A DNA stretch of 5,283 nucleotides. Origin: Candidatus Omnitrophota bacterium. Lineage in GTDB: Bacteria; Omnitrophota; Koll11; Aquiviventales; Aquiviventaceae. The stretch is from positions 1 to 5,283 of the forward strand of contig JACPXS010000014.1 of NCBI GenBank assembly GCA_016196415.1, in the 5' to 3' direction. The position numbers and the translations under genes are program-made. Below the pieces are notes generated by a model that saw nothing but the letters and a program-made list of their open reading frames with translations, did not search any database and was not told the origin of the DNA. Shown one piece after another: positions 5,232 through 5,283 of this stretch. The first letter of the stretch is position 1, and each line of letters begins with the position of its first letter.

Positions 5232-5283
5232 GAGGCTCGAAGCAGCCTCCGTCGAGCACGGCGGTTCCCTTGAACCTTGAGCC
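5217..5283 (+). repeat. Long inverted repeat built on the heptamers, reaching the window edge
   Basis: The right edge carries CTTGAAC (5269-5275) and CTTGAGC (5276-5282), the reverse complement of the heptamer with one change in the second. Bases 5217-5232 can pair with 5268-5283: nine outermost-to-loop pairs GGTTCAAGG/CCTTGAACC are perfect, followed outward by A-T pairs, one G-G mismatch, one T-G wobble and further pairs. The 35-base loop contains a smaller hairpin. The structure may continue beyond the window. No T-run is visible, so a terminator role for the upstream operon is possible but not supported by the classic signature. Confidence 0.65.
5231..5250 (+). repeat. Inner hairpin between the inverted heptamer arrays
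   Basis: GGAGGCT (5231-5237) and AGCCTCC (5244-5250) form a perfect 7-bp stem with loop CGAAGC. A competing 6-bp stem joins GCTCGA (5235-5240) and TCGAGC (5252-5257). The inner stem's first two bases are also used by the outer repeat, so the full folds are partly exclusive, although the inner five pairs can nest in the outer hairpin loop. Confidence 0.55.

Noticed and set aside
5204..5283. CRISPR array
   Set aside because: Units are 7 bases and contiguous with no spacers, so the arrangement is a simple tandem repeat with an inverted copy.

Overview
This is a compact, GC-rich (estimated by eye at a little over 60% G+C) stretch of bacterial core genome. All eight genes lie on the + strand, nearly end to end. 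I see no transposase, phage gene, CRISPR array, tRNA or rRNA. The order is prfA (3' end only), prmC, murA, rpsP, trmD, rplS, rnhB, yraN. The proteins are clearly bacterial. The organism cannot be fixed from the window. The gene order and protein style would fit a GC-rich, probably uncultured, deep-branching Gram-negative-type lineage (Omnitrophota or Nitrospirota-like groups are guesses). MurA implies a peptidoglycan cell wall.

Region 1 (1-2433) is a tightly coupled block. Release factor RF1 is followed by its own modifying enzyme PrmC, sharing one base in TGATG. MurA then overlaps PrmC by four bases (ATGA). The first two genes act in translation termination; MurA makes the first committed precursor of peptidoglycan.

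Region 2 (2434-4124) is a reduced form of the classical rpsP-rimM-trmD-rplS operon: ribosomal protein S16, the tRNA m1G37 methyltransferase and ribosomal protein L19. The khpA and rimM genes usual between rpsP and trmD are absent; only 20 bases separate the two genes. A perfect 7-bp inverted repeat lies over the trmD start codon. The trmD 3' end runs through a hairpin-rich stretch that gives TrmD a basic extra tail.

Region 3 (4054-5180) holds rnhB (RNase HII), whose start lies 71 bases inside rplS, and yraN (UPF0102 nuclease-like protein), which shares one base with the rnhB stop. RNase HII removes ribonucleotides from DNA, so this end of the block is linked to nucleic-acid maintenance.

Region 4 (5181-5283) is non-coding as far as can be seen. 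It carries four tandem GTTCAAG heptamers and, at the window edge, an inverted copy of them, so the segment can fold into a long hairpin. It may be a dispersed intergenic repeat cut by the window end.

Most of the window is ordinary housekeeping. Points worth a second look are the missing rimM/khpA, a Glu at the expected catalytic Asp of TrmD, the structured trmD start, the long rplS/rnhB overlap, non-conserved C-terminal tails on three consecutive proteins, and the terminal heptamer repeat.
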